From CBDCKN01 sp965219035 (GTDB taxonomy: Bacteria > Gemmatimonadota > Gemmatimonadetes > Longimicrobiales > Gaopeijiaceae), in the NCBI GenBank assembly GCA_965219035.1, contig CBDCMR010000001.1:310001-374000 (forward strand): a DNA stretch of 64,000 nucleotides, written 5' to 3'. Position 1 is the first letter of the stretch, and each line of letters opens with the position of its first letter. Shown in pieces: positions 34,686 to 44,284 of this stretch. The position numbers were made by a program, and so were the translations under genes. The notes under the pieces are model-generated. The model was not told the DNA's origin. It saw only the letters and a list, made by a program, of their open reading frames with translations, and did not search any database.

Positions 34686-35050
34686 GAATTCGGCAGTCAG
34701 CTTGAGATGTCATCGCTACAGACGACTTCCCAAGTCTCACCTTCATATAGAGAAACCATCCGAGCGATTACGCAGATTGGAAGACTCAGTCGGATTTGGT
34801 CAGGTGTGTCAACACTCCGTGCGAACTAGGAAGCGATATGCATGCGCACGCCGATTCTCAACTGGACAGATTGCTGATAGCCCAACGACCTCTAGCTCGG
34901 CAGTCCCATTCGCCGCCGGGATCGTGAAGGGATATGGTTTCATGCTCTTGACCTGGGGCATTACTGAGGCATGATTTTACGGACGCCAGAGGTACTCGAT
35001 TGCCACCAACCCTCGACTTGTTCGAGTGGGCAAGGCCAGTCGGACGGCGA
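34686..35050. other. spacer between hypothetical gene and hsdR
   Basis: About 365 bp without a recognisable gene. It carries the leader of the hypothetical gene and the 3' trailer of the restriction operon. I see no convincing terminator stem or insertion element. Confidence 0.3.
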
Positions 35051-38000
35051 TCACTTGGATCCGAAGCGAGTAGCGACATATTCTTGGGCATCGTCCTCGC
35101 CGAGTCGTACTGTACCCGGGCCGCTCCGGACGTATAGATCACCACCCTCCGCCTTCTGTAGGCCCTTCCATCTCAGGTATACGGGCTCAGGACTGCGCTG
35201 GCAGCTCACGAGGCAGACGGTCTTTCCCTTGATGATCTGGATCTTGGGATCGATACAGGTTCCGGCGCGGTCACCGAGGCCATTTCGCACGGCTTGGGCA
35301 AGGTGCAGCATGAACTTGTCGTCGTTCTCCAAGCGGTCTTGCGCGATGCCGAGCACCCTGCGGTCGTCGTCCACGCCGATCAGAAGGTCACCTCCCTCCG
35401 TGTTGAGGAACGCTGCTATAGTCTTGAGGGCCGCGTGGGTCACGTGTTTGTCGTCCTTACGGTCCTCTTTGAGGTTCCAGCGCAGGCTGGACTTGAACTC
35501 GAGCGTCTTAGACTCCTGGAGCCTGAGCAGCTCGTCTGCGCGCCGGTGGCGCCGGATGTAGTCGTCAAAGAGGAAGTTCTTGAGCGCGCGGCCAAAGTCG
35601 GAGTCGTCGGTGATGCGTTTGTAGAGATCGAAGTTGGTCTCAACGATCTCTTGGATTTTGTCTTCCACCTTGGGGTCGAAGGTCAGCCGGACGTTTTCGC
35701 GCGTGTTCACTCGAGCGCTGGCGTCGAGGCCGGCGTCCTCGTCGAGGGCTGAGCGGATGTGCTCAAGCGTGACACGGTGCTCGGTGCCGAGGTTCAGGCC
35801 GAAGCGGTCGTTCAACGCCGCGATAATCCGCGAGAGTGCCTCCTCCTCCTTTGCGCCAGCGGTGCCCGCCGTTTTACTCCCGGCGGGTTTGAGCGGCCAA
35901 ACCTGCCGTTCCAGCCCGAGCCGGCCATGGCTGGTCCGTTGGATACGGAAGGACTCCATGTCGATGTTCTGCTGGACCTCGCGAGGCAGATCCTCACGGC
36001 TGGCCGGCAGCAGGCGCCGGAGGTGGCGAGCGAAGACGTAGAGCTTTTCGAGGTCCGGATCGGCGAATGTCAGCACCTGGGAGAGGAAGACGTACAGGCG
36101 TACGTAGTCGGTGAGCTGGCTGCGGAAGTCGCGTCTTTCGTCGGGGGTAAGCTCGCCGAAGCGCTGACGTACCGGTTCCAGCACCGCATACAGCCTGTCC
36201 TGGGTCGCCTTGGGATCGAAGTACACCCGTCCGAAAGCCTGGACGTCGTCGGCCACAAACACACCGTATTCGAGCAGCCGATCCTGGACCTCGTAGAGGA
36301 GGTTGGGGTCGGTCTCCTCCGAAAGCAGGGTGGTCTCGTAGTAGGGCTCGAAAGCCTGCCTGATCTCCTCGGCTTCGTTGGCGAAGTCGAGCACCATCGT
36401 GCCCCACTTGTCAGGGTGTGTGCGATTCAGGCGGGAGAGCGTCTGAACCGCGTTTACGCCGCCGAGCTTCTTGTCCACGTACATCGTGTGAAGTAGCGGT
36501 TGATCGAACCCGGTTTGGAACTTGTTCGCGACCACCAGGAAGCGGTACTCGGGCTTCTCAAACTCGGCTGCCGTCTGCCGCTCGCCGATGACTCGCTCCT
36601 GCCCGACCGAGTTCATCCCGGACTCCGTGTAGGATGCGCCGCTGTCCTTCACCGTGCCAGAGAAGGCGACGAGCGCCTTCCATAGATGGCCCTGTTCGGC
36701 GAGGTATTGATCTAGCGCAAGCTTGGTGCGCACTGTATGCAGGCGCGAGCGCGTCACGATCATCGCCTTCGCCCGCCCACCGATCGCGGCCGCGACCTGA
36801 GCGGCGAAATGCTCCACGCAGATGGCGATCTTGTCGCGGATGGCGTGCGGGTGCAGCTCGACGAAGGACTTGAGTAGATACTCTGCCTTCTGCTTGTCGT
36901 ACCGTGGGTCGTTCTCGATCTTCTTCAGCAGACGCCAGTAGGCCTTGTAGGTCGTGTAGTTCGCGAGCACGTCGAGGATGAACCCTTCCTCGATCGCCTG
37001 GCGCATGCTGTAGAGGTGGGAGGGCTCGAACCTTCCGTCTGGCCGCTTCCGGCCGAAGAGCTCGAGGGTCTTGGGCTTCGGGGTCGCCGTAAAGGCAAAC
37101 GTCGAGAGGTTCGGCTGCCGGCCTCGGCTTCGGATCTCTTCAAGGACCCGGTTCTCAATCTCCTCTTCCGGGCTCTTGGCGCCCGCTTCCTCCTTCTCGG
37201 CCTCCTCCAGGCTCCCTGCCGCGAGCACCGCCTTCAGGCTCTTCGTGCTCTCCCCGGACTGCGACGAATGTGCCTCGTCCACGATCACGGCAAAGCGCTG
37301 GCCGGGAAGCTGAGCGATCTGCTCGGCAATGACGGGAAACTTCTGCAGAGTGGTGACGATGATCGTACGACCCGCTTCGAGGGCCTCGCGGAGCTGGCGG
37401 GAGGTCTGGTCGATGTTCTCCACCACGCCGAGAGTCTGCTCGAACTGCCGGATGGTCTGCTGCAGCTGGCGGTCGAGCACGCGTCGATCGGTCACCACCA
37501 CGACCGAATCGAAGACGCGCCGGTCGTCACGGTCATGCAGCACGGAGAGCTGGTGGGCCAGCCAGGCGATCGTGAAGCTCTTGCCGCTGCCAGCCGAGTG
37601 CTGGATCAGATAGCGCTTGCCGGTGCCGTGGTCTCGCGCGTGGCGCACCAGGCTGCGCACGCAGTCGAGCTGTTGGTAGCGGGGGAAGATCAGGAAGCGC
37701 TTACCGGTCTTGCGCCCATGATCGTCCTCCGCCTCGACCTCGTGGATGAACTGGCGGACCAGGTCGAGGACGCTGTCCCGGGCCCAGATCCGCTCCCACA
37801 GGTAATCGGTAGGGAAGCCTGGGCGGGTCGGCGGTACAGGCGGATTTCCCGCACCGCCGAAGCGCCCCTGGTTGAAGGGCAGAAACCGAGTCGCGAGTCC
37901 GGCGAGCAGGGTCGTCACGAAGACCAGTTCCGGGTCCACGGCGAAGTGGGCGAGGCAGCGCCCGTAGGCAAAGAGCGGCTCTCTCGGATCGCGGTCGTAC

Positions 38001-38581
38001 TGATACTGCCGGATCGCATCCTCCACGTCCTGCCCGTTGAGCGGGTTCTTGAGCTCGGCCGTGAAGATCGGGATGCCGTTCAGGAAGAGCGCGAGGTCGA
38101 GACTCTCCTCACCCTTCTCGCTGAAACGGAGCTGACGCACGACGGCGAAAAGGTTGGCCGCGTGGAGGCGCTGCAGCTCCTCGTTGAGGCCACTCGCAGG
38201 CCGGAAATATGCTAGCCTGAACTTGCAGCCCGAGTCCTTGACACCGTTTCGCAGCACGTCGAGCGCTCCCCGACGCCTGATCTCGCGCGCGAGCCGGCCG
38301 AGGAAGCGCGGCTTCACGTCAGCCCCGTGGTGTTGCTTGAGCTTCTCCCACTCTCTCGGCTGGGTAGCCAGGAGGAAGTCGACGACGTCGGCTGGGATCA
38401 GGCAGAGGCTACGGTCGTAGTCCTCCGGAGAGCGCCTGTGGTAGCCGCCAGGCACCAGCCCATCGCCGTTCCCGGACGGCAACTCGAGCGTAGCATCTAC
38501 CGGACAGGCATCAGGGCCGCCCCGCAGTAGTGTGCACTCGATCGCTTCCTCGAATGCGCGCTCTGAGATCTCTGGAGTCAC
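35051..38581 (-). CDS. hsdR: type I restriction endonuclease subunit R with C-terminal AlbA/Schlafen-like domain
   Basis: 1,176 residues. The nuclease domain has D162 (LDLALFLNG), E176 and K178 (FTAELKNPLNGQD), a PD-(D/E)xK site. The SF2 translocase has Walker A SAGSGKS (about 333), VDEAHSSQSG (about 437) and TATPKPKTLELFG. It cleaves unmodified DNA after translocation when assembled with HsdM and HsdS. The last roughly 165 residues (ESKTLEFKSSLRW...LKTIAAFLNTEGGDLLIGVDDDRRVLGI) are an AlbA_2/Schlafen-like domain, an addition found in some HsdR proteins. The ATG overlaps the hsdS stop (ATGA). Confidence 0.93.
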   Translation of the reverse strand: MTPEISERAFEEAIECTLLRGGPDACPVDATLELPSGNGDGLVPGGYHRRSPEDYDRSLCLIPADVVDFLLATQPREWEKLKQHHGADVKPRFLGRLAREIRRRGALDVLRNGVKDSGCKFRLAYFRPASGLNEELQRLHAANLFAVVRQLRFSEKGEESLDLALFLNGIPIFTAELKNPLNGQDVEDAIRQYQYDRDPREPLFAYGRCLAHFAVDPELVFVTTLLAGLATRFLPFNQGRFGGAGNPPVPPTRPGFPTDYLWERIWARDSVLDLVRQFIHEVEAEDDHGRKTGKRFLIFPRYQQLDCVRSLVRHARDHGTGKRYLIQHSAGSGKSFTIAWLAHQLSVLHDRDDRRVFDSVVVVTDRRVLDRQLQQTIRQFEQTLGVVENIDQTSRQLREALEAGRTIIVTTLQKFPVIAEQIAQLPGQRFAVIVDEAHSSQSGESTKSLKAVLAAGSLEEAEKEEAGAKSPEEEIENRVLEEIRSRGRQPNLSTFAFTATPKPKTLELFGRKRPDGRFEPSHLYSMRQAIEEGFILDVLANYTTYKAYWRLLKKIENDPRYDKQKAEYLLKSFVELHPHAIRDKIAICVEHFAAQVAAAIGGRAKAMIVTRSRLHTVRTKLALDQYLAEQGHLWKALVAFSGTVKDSGASYTESGMNSVGQERVIGERQTAAEFEKPEYRFLVVANKFQTGFDQPLLHTMYVDKKLGGVNAVQTLSRLNRTHPDKWGTMVLDFANEAEEIRQAFEPYYETTLLSEETDPNLLYEVQDRLLEYGVFVADDVQAFGRVYFDPKATQDRLYAVLEPVRQRFGELTPDERRDFRSQLTDYVRLYVFLSQVLTFADPDLEKLYVFARHLRRLLPASREDLPREVQQNIDMESFRIQRTSHGRLGLERQVWPLKPAGSKTAGTAGAKEEEALSRIIAALNDRFGLNLGTEHRVTLEHIRSALDEDAGLDASARVNTRENVRLTFDPKVEDKIQEIVETNFDLYKRITDDSDFGRALKNFLFDDYIRRHRRADELLRLQESKTLEFKSSLRWNLKEDRKDDKHVTHAALKTIAAFLNTEGGDLLIGVDDDRRVLGIAQDRLENDDKFMLHLAQAVRNGLGDRAGTCIDPKIQIIKGKTVCLVSCQRSPEPVYLRWKGLQKAEGGDLYVRSGPGTVRLGEDDAQEYVATRFGSK

Positions 38582-39957
38582 GCCGCTTCCTCACGGACGT
38601 CGATCTTGCCAGTGACGGCAGCAGAGATCAGCGCGGTCCGGAACTCCTTGAGAAGGTCGATGGCTTCCTGGACTTTGGAAGACAGTTTCTCCAGCTTCCC
38701 GGCCTCTACACCAAGAAAATTCGCAATCTTAATCTGTTCCGACTTGGGCGGAACCGGAATTCGGGCTCTCTTGAGATCGCGAATATTGATCCCCTTGATT
38801 GTAGCCCCGACGGCTCCTGCGTCTAACTGGCCGAACACGACGTTGGAGCGTAGCGAGTACAGCAACCAGCATCCATCCGTTGCTTTCGTATAGGCCACCC
38901 GCGCAGCATCTTGAGTAAGGTTGGCTCCTTCTAGCTCATCAGGCACCATCTCGACTTCCCCTATGCTCCCACGGATCGCATAGACTAAATCACCCCCCTT
39001 AAGTCGAGACCGGACGTAGCGTGATTCGATCTCGAACGTGGTCTTGCTAAGGGCATCCAGTCTGAGACGTGTTGCCACCACGTCGCCGCCTTTCACGATC
39101 GGAACGCCCACCTCCACGTTTGGTCCTGGAAGAACGATCCCGTACATGATTTGACGGTCTCTCGGTGTCAGGTGCCAAAGACGCTTCATGCTCCAGTGCG
39201 CCGGGATCTCGCCGAGCCACTCGACGCCGGAATCCTTCATGGTGACGTTCGGGTCAAGGCCCCGAGTGACCGCACGGGTTATGAGTGCGGTGCGTTTCTC
39301 CTGAAGCAGCTCGATCAGCCGCTCCTTTCTGGCCACCAAACCATCGATCTTCGCCGTCTCGCGGTCGAGGAAAACGGCGATGGCTCGTTGCTCCTCGATC
39401 GCAATCGGTAGCACAGCGGGCATGTTGCGGACTCTTTCTGCGCTCAGGTTGTCCTGCGTATTGCTGGCCGACAACATCTGGACATGGGCCTGCATGAACT
39501 CGAACCACCACCGCAGATAGTCGCGGAGCGCCTCGCTCTCGCGAGGCACAACACCGAGAATCGCTTGGTTGGTCACGGCCTCAGTCTCAAGCAGTGCAAC
39601 CCTACCCAGTGACGCGTACATTGAGTAGAGGAGCGTCCCTGCGGGCAAGATTCGAAGACGCTTCGACGTCCGCCCCGCTTCGGTAATCCGCTTTGCCGTC
39701 ACGCGAACGCGGAAGTCTCGTGTCATGTCCGAGATCGCCACCCAGGGGATGCCATGCTCTTCGTCTGTCCAGTACGCGACGTTGCCCGATTCAGGCGTTC
39801 CGCCAGACTCGAGACGAGCCACACCGTTCTTGAGTCTCTTGAGGTTCCAATGCCCCGGGATATCGCCTAACCACTCGACGCCGGAGTCCCTGTACGCAGG
39901 GTATCGGCGGAATCGCCGAGACTGCGGCTTCTGGATTCGATCGGTCACGTCAGTCAC
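38578..39957 (-). CDS. hsdS: type I restriction specificity subunit S
   Basis: 459 residues with two target-recognition domains in the usual duplicated plan: DSGVEWLGDIPGHWNLKRLKN...(TRD1) with IEEQRAIAVFLDRETAKIDGLVARKERLIELLQEKRTALI, and DSGVEWLGEIPAHWSMKRLWH...(TRD2) with SEQIKIANFLGVEAGKLEKLSSKVQEAIDLLKEFRTALI. The two long helices between the domains form the spacer that sets the bipartite recognition sequence. The recognition sequence cannot be read from this. The start is a GTG at 39957, close to the end of the small ORF upstream. Confidence 0.93.
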   Translation of the reverse strand: MTDVTDRIQKPQSRRFRRYPAYRDSGVEWLGDIPGHWNLKRLKNGVARLESGGTPESGNVAYWTDEEHGIPWVAISDMTRDFRVRVTAKRITEAGRTSKRLRILPAGTLLYSMYASLGRVALLETEAVTNQAILGVVPRESEALRDYLRWWFEFMQAHVQMLSASNTQDNLSAERVRNMPAVLPIAIEEQRAIAVFLDRETAKIDGLVARKERLIELLQEKRTALITRAVTRGLDPNVTMKDSGVEWLGEIPAHWSMKRLWHLTPRDRQIMYGIVLPGPNVEVGVPIVKGGDVVATRLRLDALSKTTFEIESRYVRSRLKGGDLVYAIRGSIGEVEMVPDELEGANLTQDAARVAYTKATDGCWLLYSLRSNVVFGQLDAGAVGATIKGINIRDLKRARIPVPPKSEQIKIANFLGVEAGKLEKLSSKVQEAIDLLKEFRTALISAAVTGKIDVREEAA

Positions 39958-40237
39958 GGCCCTTCACCTTCCGTCCGAACTCCAATCCCTGGTCGCTGGG
40001 CCCTGCCAGCAAGCCATGCCTCTGTGAACGGACTCTCCTCGACCAAAGCTGTGGCAGACCCACCGCAGGAAACGCCACGGCTCCTCCCCCGCGTCCAGCG
40101 GATCCGGACCATCGGGCACCAACCCAATCCGGCGCTGCAGCACCAGCCAGTGCCGCCCACGTGGTGTCCTTGTTCGAGTCCGGGACTAGCGTCACCGGTT
40201 CTCCCAGCCAACGATGACCCTCTGGGAGCCCGCTCAA
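39950..40237 (-). CDS. possible small protein between hsdM and hsdS, 95 aa
   Basis: The ATG at 40237 overlaps the hsdM stop (ATGA) and the frame ends 8 bp inside the hsdS start, so the frame fills the gap between the two genes exactly. The protein (SGLPEGHRWLGEPVTLVPDSNKDTTWAALAGAAAPDW) has no recognised family, is Gly/Ala/Arg-rich, and two other frames here are also open. It may be a real translationally coupled peptide or a remnant of an hsdS-like start (compare LPEGW at hsdS N-termini). Evidence is only positional. Confidence 0.35.
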   Translation of the reverse strand: MSGLPEGHRWLGEPVTLVPDSNKDTTWAALAGAAAPDWVGARWSGSAGRGGGAVAFPAVGLPQLWSRRVRSQRHGLLAGPSDQGLEFGRKVKGRD

Positions 40238-42345
40238 CCGGCCACCTCCCGCAGCATGGCCACGATCTCCTCCTCGACCTGCTGGATGTCGGCCTCGATT
40301 TCCTCAAGCGCGCGGGGAGGGCGGTACTCGTAGAAGTATCGGTTGAAGTTGATCTCGTAGCCCACGAGCCCGACCTCTCCATCCTGTGGATCCCGGCGCG
40401 TCGTATCGATCCAAGCATCGGCAACGTGTGGCTTCACCTCGCGCTCTAAGAACGACTCGACACCCTCGAGGAGGGGCACGTTCTCCGTGTCGCGAAGCTT
40501 CGGATCGGGCTCGGGGGAACCGTCCCGGTTCCGGCAGATGCCTGCCTCGTCGTTGCGCTCGGACAGCGCTGAGAGAATGGCCTTCTTAATGGGTGCGGCA
40601 AGCCTGAACTGTGCCCGCTGAGCCGCCTGGGCAAGCTCGGCCTCGAACACCGCCCGATCCAGGAACAGCTTGTCCGGCAGATTCTGGAGCATCGCTCGGA
40701 TCGCAGCCTGCTGAGCGCGGCCCGCCTCTTCAGCCTCGTCCTTCGCGGCGCCCTTCTTGCGCGACACCGCCAGGTTGACAAAGGCCTTCTGCTGTTCGAG
40801 GCGTGCGATCCGCTCGGGGCTGGCCCGGAGGTCAAGCTGGAGCGGCTGTTCTACCGTGATCTTGCGAAAACCGAAGTGCGTGATCGGGTAGATGCGGCTG
40901 ACGACGACATCCCGCTCCTCTCCGTCCTCGACGACCTTGCGGGTCGCACCATCCTCGAAGTCCGCCAGCAGCTGCAGGATGCCCTCTTTCCGATCAAATG
41001 GGACCTCGCGACGCTTGGCACCCAGGCTCTTACGCAGCAGGACCCAGAACGAGGTGGCGTCGATGAGCTGGACCTTGCCGCGTCGCTCGGGCCGTTTCCG
41101 ATTCGTGAGCACCCAGACGTAGGTCGCGATGCCCGTGTTGTAAAAGAGCTGCTCCGGCAGTGCGATCAGCGCTTCGAGCCAGTCGTTCTCCAGGATCCAG
41201 CGGCGAATCTCGCTCTCACCGCTTCCGGCATCACCTGTGAAGAGCGGCGAGCCGTTCATGATGATCGCGATCCGCGAGCCGCCCTTGGCCCGCTCCTTGG
41301 AGTGTGCGAGCATGTTCAGCAGGAACAGGAGTTGACCGTCGCTGATCCGAGGCAGGCCCGGTCCGAACCGGCCGGCGGCTCCTCGGTCGTGCTCGGCTCG
41401 GACCGCGTCTTGGTCGCGCTGCCAGTCTTTGCCGTAGGGCGGATTGGCGATCATGTAGTCGAAGGCGGTCCTGGCGTGCCGGTCGTCTGAGAGCGTGCTT
41501 CCGAAGAGGACACTCTCCGCGTCGCGGCCATCTTTCGACTTCATGAATAGGTCCGACTTGCAGATGGCGAAGGTCTCCGGGTTCACCTCTTGGCCGAACA
41601 AGTGGATGTCGGCCTCAGGGTTCACGGCAGTGCCGCGGCGTTCGCCCTCGCGTATCTCTCCGGCGTTAATGTGTTCCTTGGCGATTGTGAGCATGCCGCC
41701 CGAGCCGCAGCATGGATCGTAGACGCTCAGCACGACCCCCTTCGTGCGTAACCGCTCCCTGTCACCGGCCATCAGCAGGTCGACCATGAGATGCACGACG
41801 TCGCGGGGAGTAAAGTGCTCACCCGGGTTCTCGTTCAGCGCCTCGTTGAACTTCCGGATGAGCTCCTCGAAGATCGTGCCCATCGTGAAGTTGTCGATCA
41901 CGTCCGGGTGGAGATTTACCTTCGGATCGCCGAACCGCTGCACGACCTGGAACAGGAGCCCCGCTTCGTCGAGCTTCGAGATCGTGTTGTCGAAGTCGAA
42001 CTTCTCCAGCACCTCGCGCATGTTGGAGCTGAACCCGGCGATATAGTGGCGCAGGTTCTGAGCGATGTGGGGCGCATCGGCTAGTAGCTTGGCGAAGTCG
42101 TAGCGCGACGTGTTGTAAAAGGCGAATCCGGACGCGAGCTGAAGCTGCCCGCGGAGATCCTCGATCCTGCCCCTGTACTTGGCGTGGACTGCCAATACCT
42201 CCGGCTTGGTCGGGGCCAGGACGCAATCCAGCCGTCGCAGCACCGTGAGCGGCAGGATCACGTCCTGGTACTTGCCGCGCTTGAAGGTGTCGCGGATCAG
42301 GTCCGCCACGCCCCAGATGAAGCCGGTGATCTCGCTGTGGTTCAT
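40234..42345 (-). CDS. hsdM: type I restriction methyltransferase subunit M
   Basis: 703 residues from MNHSEITGFIWGVADLIRDTFKRGKYQDVILPL, the family N-terminus; the longer frame to 42594 lies in leader sequence. Motif I is DPCCGSGGM (about 205) and motif IV NPPYGKDW (about 301), the adenine-N6 methyltransferase signature. GEHFTPRDVVHLMVDLL and the long C-terminal helices (VEEEIVAMLREVAG) contact HsdS. It modifies the host target so that HsdR does not cut. It is the first gene of the operon hsdM-ORF-hsdS-hsdR. Confidence 0.95.
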   Translation of the reverse strand: MNHSEITGFIWGVADLIRDTFKRGKYQDVILPLTVLRRLDCVLAPTKPEVLAVHAKYRGRIEDLRGQLQLASGFAFYNTSRYDFAKLLADAPHIAQNLRHYIAGFSSNMREVLEKFDFDNTISKLDEAGLLFQVVQRFGDPKVNLHPDVIDNFTMGTIFEELIRKFNEALNENPGEHFTPRDVVHLMVDLLMAGDRERLRTKGVVLSVYDPCCGSGGMLTIAKEHINAGEIREGERRGTAVNPEADIHLFGQEVNPETFAICKSDLFMKSKDGRDAESVLFGSTLSDDRHARTAFDYMIANPPYGKDWQRDQDAVRAEHDRGAAGRFGPGLPRISDGQLLFLLNMLAHSKERAKGGSRIAIIMNGSPLFTGDAGSGESEIRRWILENDWLEALIALPEQLFYNTGIATYVWVLTNRKRPERRGKVQLIDATSFWVLLRKSLGAKRREVPFDRKEGILQLLADFEDGATRKVVEDGEERDVVVSRIYPITHFGFRKITVEQPLQLDLRASPERIARLEQQKAFVNLAVSRKKGAAKDEAEEAGRAQQAAIRAMLQNLPDKLFLDRAVFEAELAQAAQRAQFRLAAPIKKAILSALSERNDEAGICRNRDGSPEPDPKLRDTENVPLLEGVESFLEREVKPHVADAWIDTTRRDPQDGEVGLVGYEINFNRYFYEYRPPRALEEIEADIQQVEEEIVAMLREVAG

Positions 42346-42669
42346 GTCGGGTCCATTTCTGAATCTAACTGATGGCCGGACGCGGGGGTTGAACGTAGAT
42401 CCTCGACGAGGCGTACGGAGGCAGAACGCGTGCCACAGTATTGATTCGGCTTGGGAACTGGCGCGGCAGGGGTAGAACGCGCCTATTCCAGGTGGATGGG
42501 AAAGCGGCTGGCGTTGCTGGCCCAACGACATGGGACATCGATGTCCGGCAAACAGATGTGAGGTCACGGGCGGGTAGGGTATCATTTGTCGCACACGGTC
42601 GGAACAGCCGCGTCGGCGATGACCACGATGTGGCCCGAAAATCTGATTCAGAATGGAGCACCCTCACTG
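42346..42669. promoter_or_regulatory. divergent promoter region of hsdM and the Mrr-like gene
   Basis: 324 bp between two genes that point away from each other. Both promoters must lie here, but no -35/-10 pair is convincing on either strand. The hsdM ATG at 42345 is preceded by TCAGAAATGGACCCGAC without a clear Shine-Dalgarno sequence. No coding feature is recognised. Confidence 0.35.
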
Positions 42670-43713
42670 ATGGCGATATGGCTGGTTCGTGGCGGACGCC
42701 ATGGCGAGTACGAGCAGAAGTTTATCCAGGAGGACCGTATCTACGTCACCTGGGACGGGCTGGATGTCAATCTCGCCCGTTTAGAGGCACGGGAGGATCT
42801 CGTTGCGGCAATGACCGACCGCTATGCGACAGCCAAGCCTAAGACCATTCTCAATTGGGCCAGCCAGATCTGGCCGTTCGCACATCGAATGCAGGTGGGC
42901 GACCTCGTGGTCCTTCCACTCAAGGGCCAGCCCGCTGTCTATGTCGGAGAGATCAGAGGCGACTATCGCTTCGAGCCAGACGGCCCGGATCCGTACTTCC
43001 ACTGGCGACCGGTCATGTGGATTGGGGAAGCCATCCCACGGGCCAGCTTTGGGAGGGACCTGCTCCACTCCCTCGGCGCGTTCATGACGATCTGCCGCAT
43101 CAAGCGCAACAACGCCGAGGACCGGCTCGAAGCCATGCGACAGTCGGGCTGGAAGTCCGATCCGGGTCTCAAGGGCCAGACGGGTATCGTTGAGGCCACG
43201 GATGAAGGGGCCGATGCCGTTGGCGGCGATCTCGAAGAGCTCGGCCGGGATCGGATTGCCCGGCTCATCTCCGCTAAGTTTGCGGGCCACGGACTAGCGA
43301 GACTCGTTGAGGCAATCCTCCAGGCTCAAGGCTACACAACGTACCGTAGCTCCGAAGGTGCGGATGGAGGTGCGGACATCCTGGCAGGCTCTGGGCCGCT
43401 CGGATTCGGCACGCCTCGTCTGTGTGTGGAAGTCAAGTCTGAGAGAGGGCCGATTGACCGGCCGACCGTCGACAAGCTGCTCGGAGCCGTCGCGAAGTTT
43501 AGTGCACAGGAAGGCCTATTCGTCGCTTGGGGAGGTTTTAAGACCAATGTGCAGAAGGAGTTGGCGGGCAGCTTCTTCAAGGTTCGACTCTGGACCCAGA
43601 AGGAGCTCCTTGAGCAGCTGTTCACCCACTACGACCGCCTAGACGAGGATCTACGTGCCGAGCTTCCGTTGAAGCGGATCTGGACCGTCGCCGCCCAGGA
43701 TGATGATGCTTAG
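42670..43713 (+). CDS. Mrr-cat-superfamily restriction endonuclease (COG4127-like)
   Basis: 347 residues from MAIWLVRGGRHGEYEQKFIQEDRIYVTW, the usual N-terminus of this group. The N-terminal half is a sensor-like domain (QVGDLVVLPLKGQPAVYVGEIRGDYRF). The C-terminal half is the Mrr nuclease: GLARLVEAILQAQGYTTYRSSEGADGGADILAG...RLCVEVKSERGPIDRPTVDKLLGAV, giving the Asp and E-x-K of a PD-(D/E)xK site. Mrr enzymes cut methylated or otherwise modified DNA, which complements the type I system beside it. It is divergent from hsdM. Confidence 0.85.
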   Translation: MAIWLVRGGRHGEYEQKFIQEDRIYVTWDGLDVNLARLEAREDLVAAMTDRYATAKPKTILNWASQIWPFAHRMQVGDLVVLPLKGQPAVYVGEIRGDYRFEPDGPDPYFHWRPVMWIGEAIPRASFGRDLLHSLGAFMTICRIKRNNAEDRLEAMRQSGWKSDPGLKGQTGIVEATDEGADAVGGDLEELGRDRIARLISAKFAGHGLARLVEAILQAQGYTTYRSSEGADGGADILAGSGPLGFGTPRLCVEVKSERGPIDRPTVDKLLGAVAKFSAQEGLFVAWGGFKTNVQKELAGSFFKVRLWTQKELLEQLFTHYDRLDEDLRAELPLKRIWTVAAQDDDA

Positions 43714-43784
43714 CAGACCTGGCGTCTTCGCGGAAGGCGCTCATCGAGGTGCCCCGACACGGGTCTGCTGGCCTCAGTGATCCT

Positions 43785-44030
43785 TCAACCACCCTGAGCC
43801 GGCCCAGGCAGTCTGCCCATTCCTGCATCACGTGGCGCCGCCTGGGCAAACGCCGTCCGGTTGTAGGCCCGTCCGTCGGGATCCCTGACCGAGTGGACCG
43901 GCTCGTGCTCGATGAAATTCGGCCGGAAGCCCAGCGCCTCGTCCCGAATGGTACGCGTCATCGCACGGAAGCCCTGCAGGGTCATCCGTTCCGGGGGATG
44001 TCCCAAGGGCCGGAACACCCTGCACAGGTG
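43785..44030 (-). pseudogene. C-terminal remnant of a P4-type tyrosine integrase
   Basis: RMTLQGFRAMTRTIRDEALGFRPNFIEHEPVHSVRDPDGRAYNRTAF matches the catalytic H-x-x-R (here GFRAM) and Tyr segment (AYNRTAF) of P4-like integrases. The sequence continues one frame away as PRRRHVMQEWADCLGRL, the usual C-terminal end (compare RRxMMQxWADYLDxL). The frameshift near 43845 and the lost N-terminal 300 residues make it non-functional. It marks the edge of the restriction island. Confidence 0.75.
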
Positions 44031-44230
44031 GGCTGGCTCCTCGGCCGGTTGCGGCGCGGATAGGGCGCGTTCAGGAAGACGTAGCGGCCATGCCAAGCGG
44101 CAAGCGGGTTCAAGTTCGGCAGGGGTGCGGGGTTGACGCTCGACAACCGTCCACGCGTCCGAAGGCGTCTTAGACTGCCCCATGAATTCTCGCCGTAGAA
44201 GAGGGATAGAATGAGGGAAACGTGTGGGTC

Positions 44231-44276
44231 TGGTCAGTAATAACATATTATATAACAATAAGTTACAAGTGATCTA
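44231..44276. other. AT-rich patch at the left edge of the mini-element
   Basis: Bases around 44235-44265 (AATAACATATTATATAACA and following) are strongly AT-rich in an otherwise GC-rich region. The patch ends where similarity to the conjugative element begins (about 44285). It may be the left junction of the mini-element or a promoter for its first gene. Confidence 0.35.
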
Positions 44277-44284
44277 CCGCGTCT

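Noticed and set aside
39954..40424. 156-residue minus frame across the hsdM end
   Set aside because: It overlaps the well-conserved hsdM C-terminus in another frame and has no family text.
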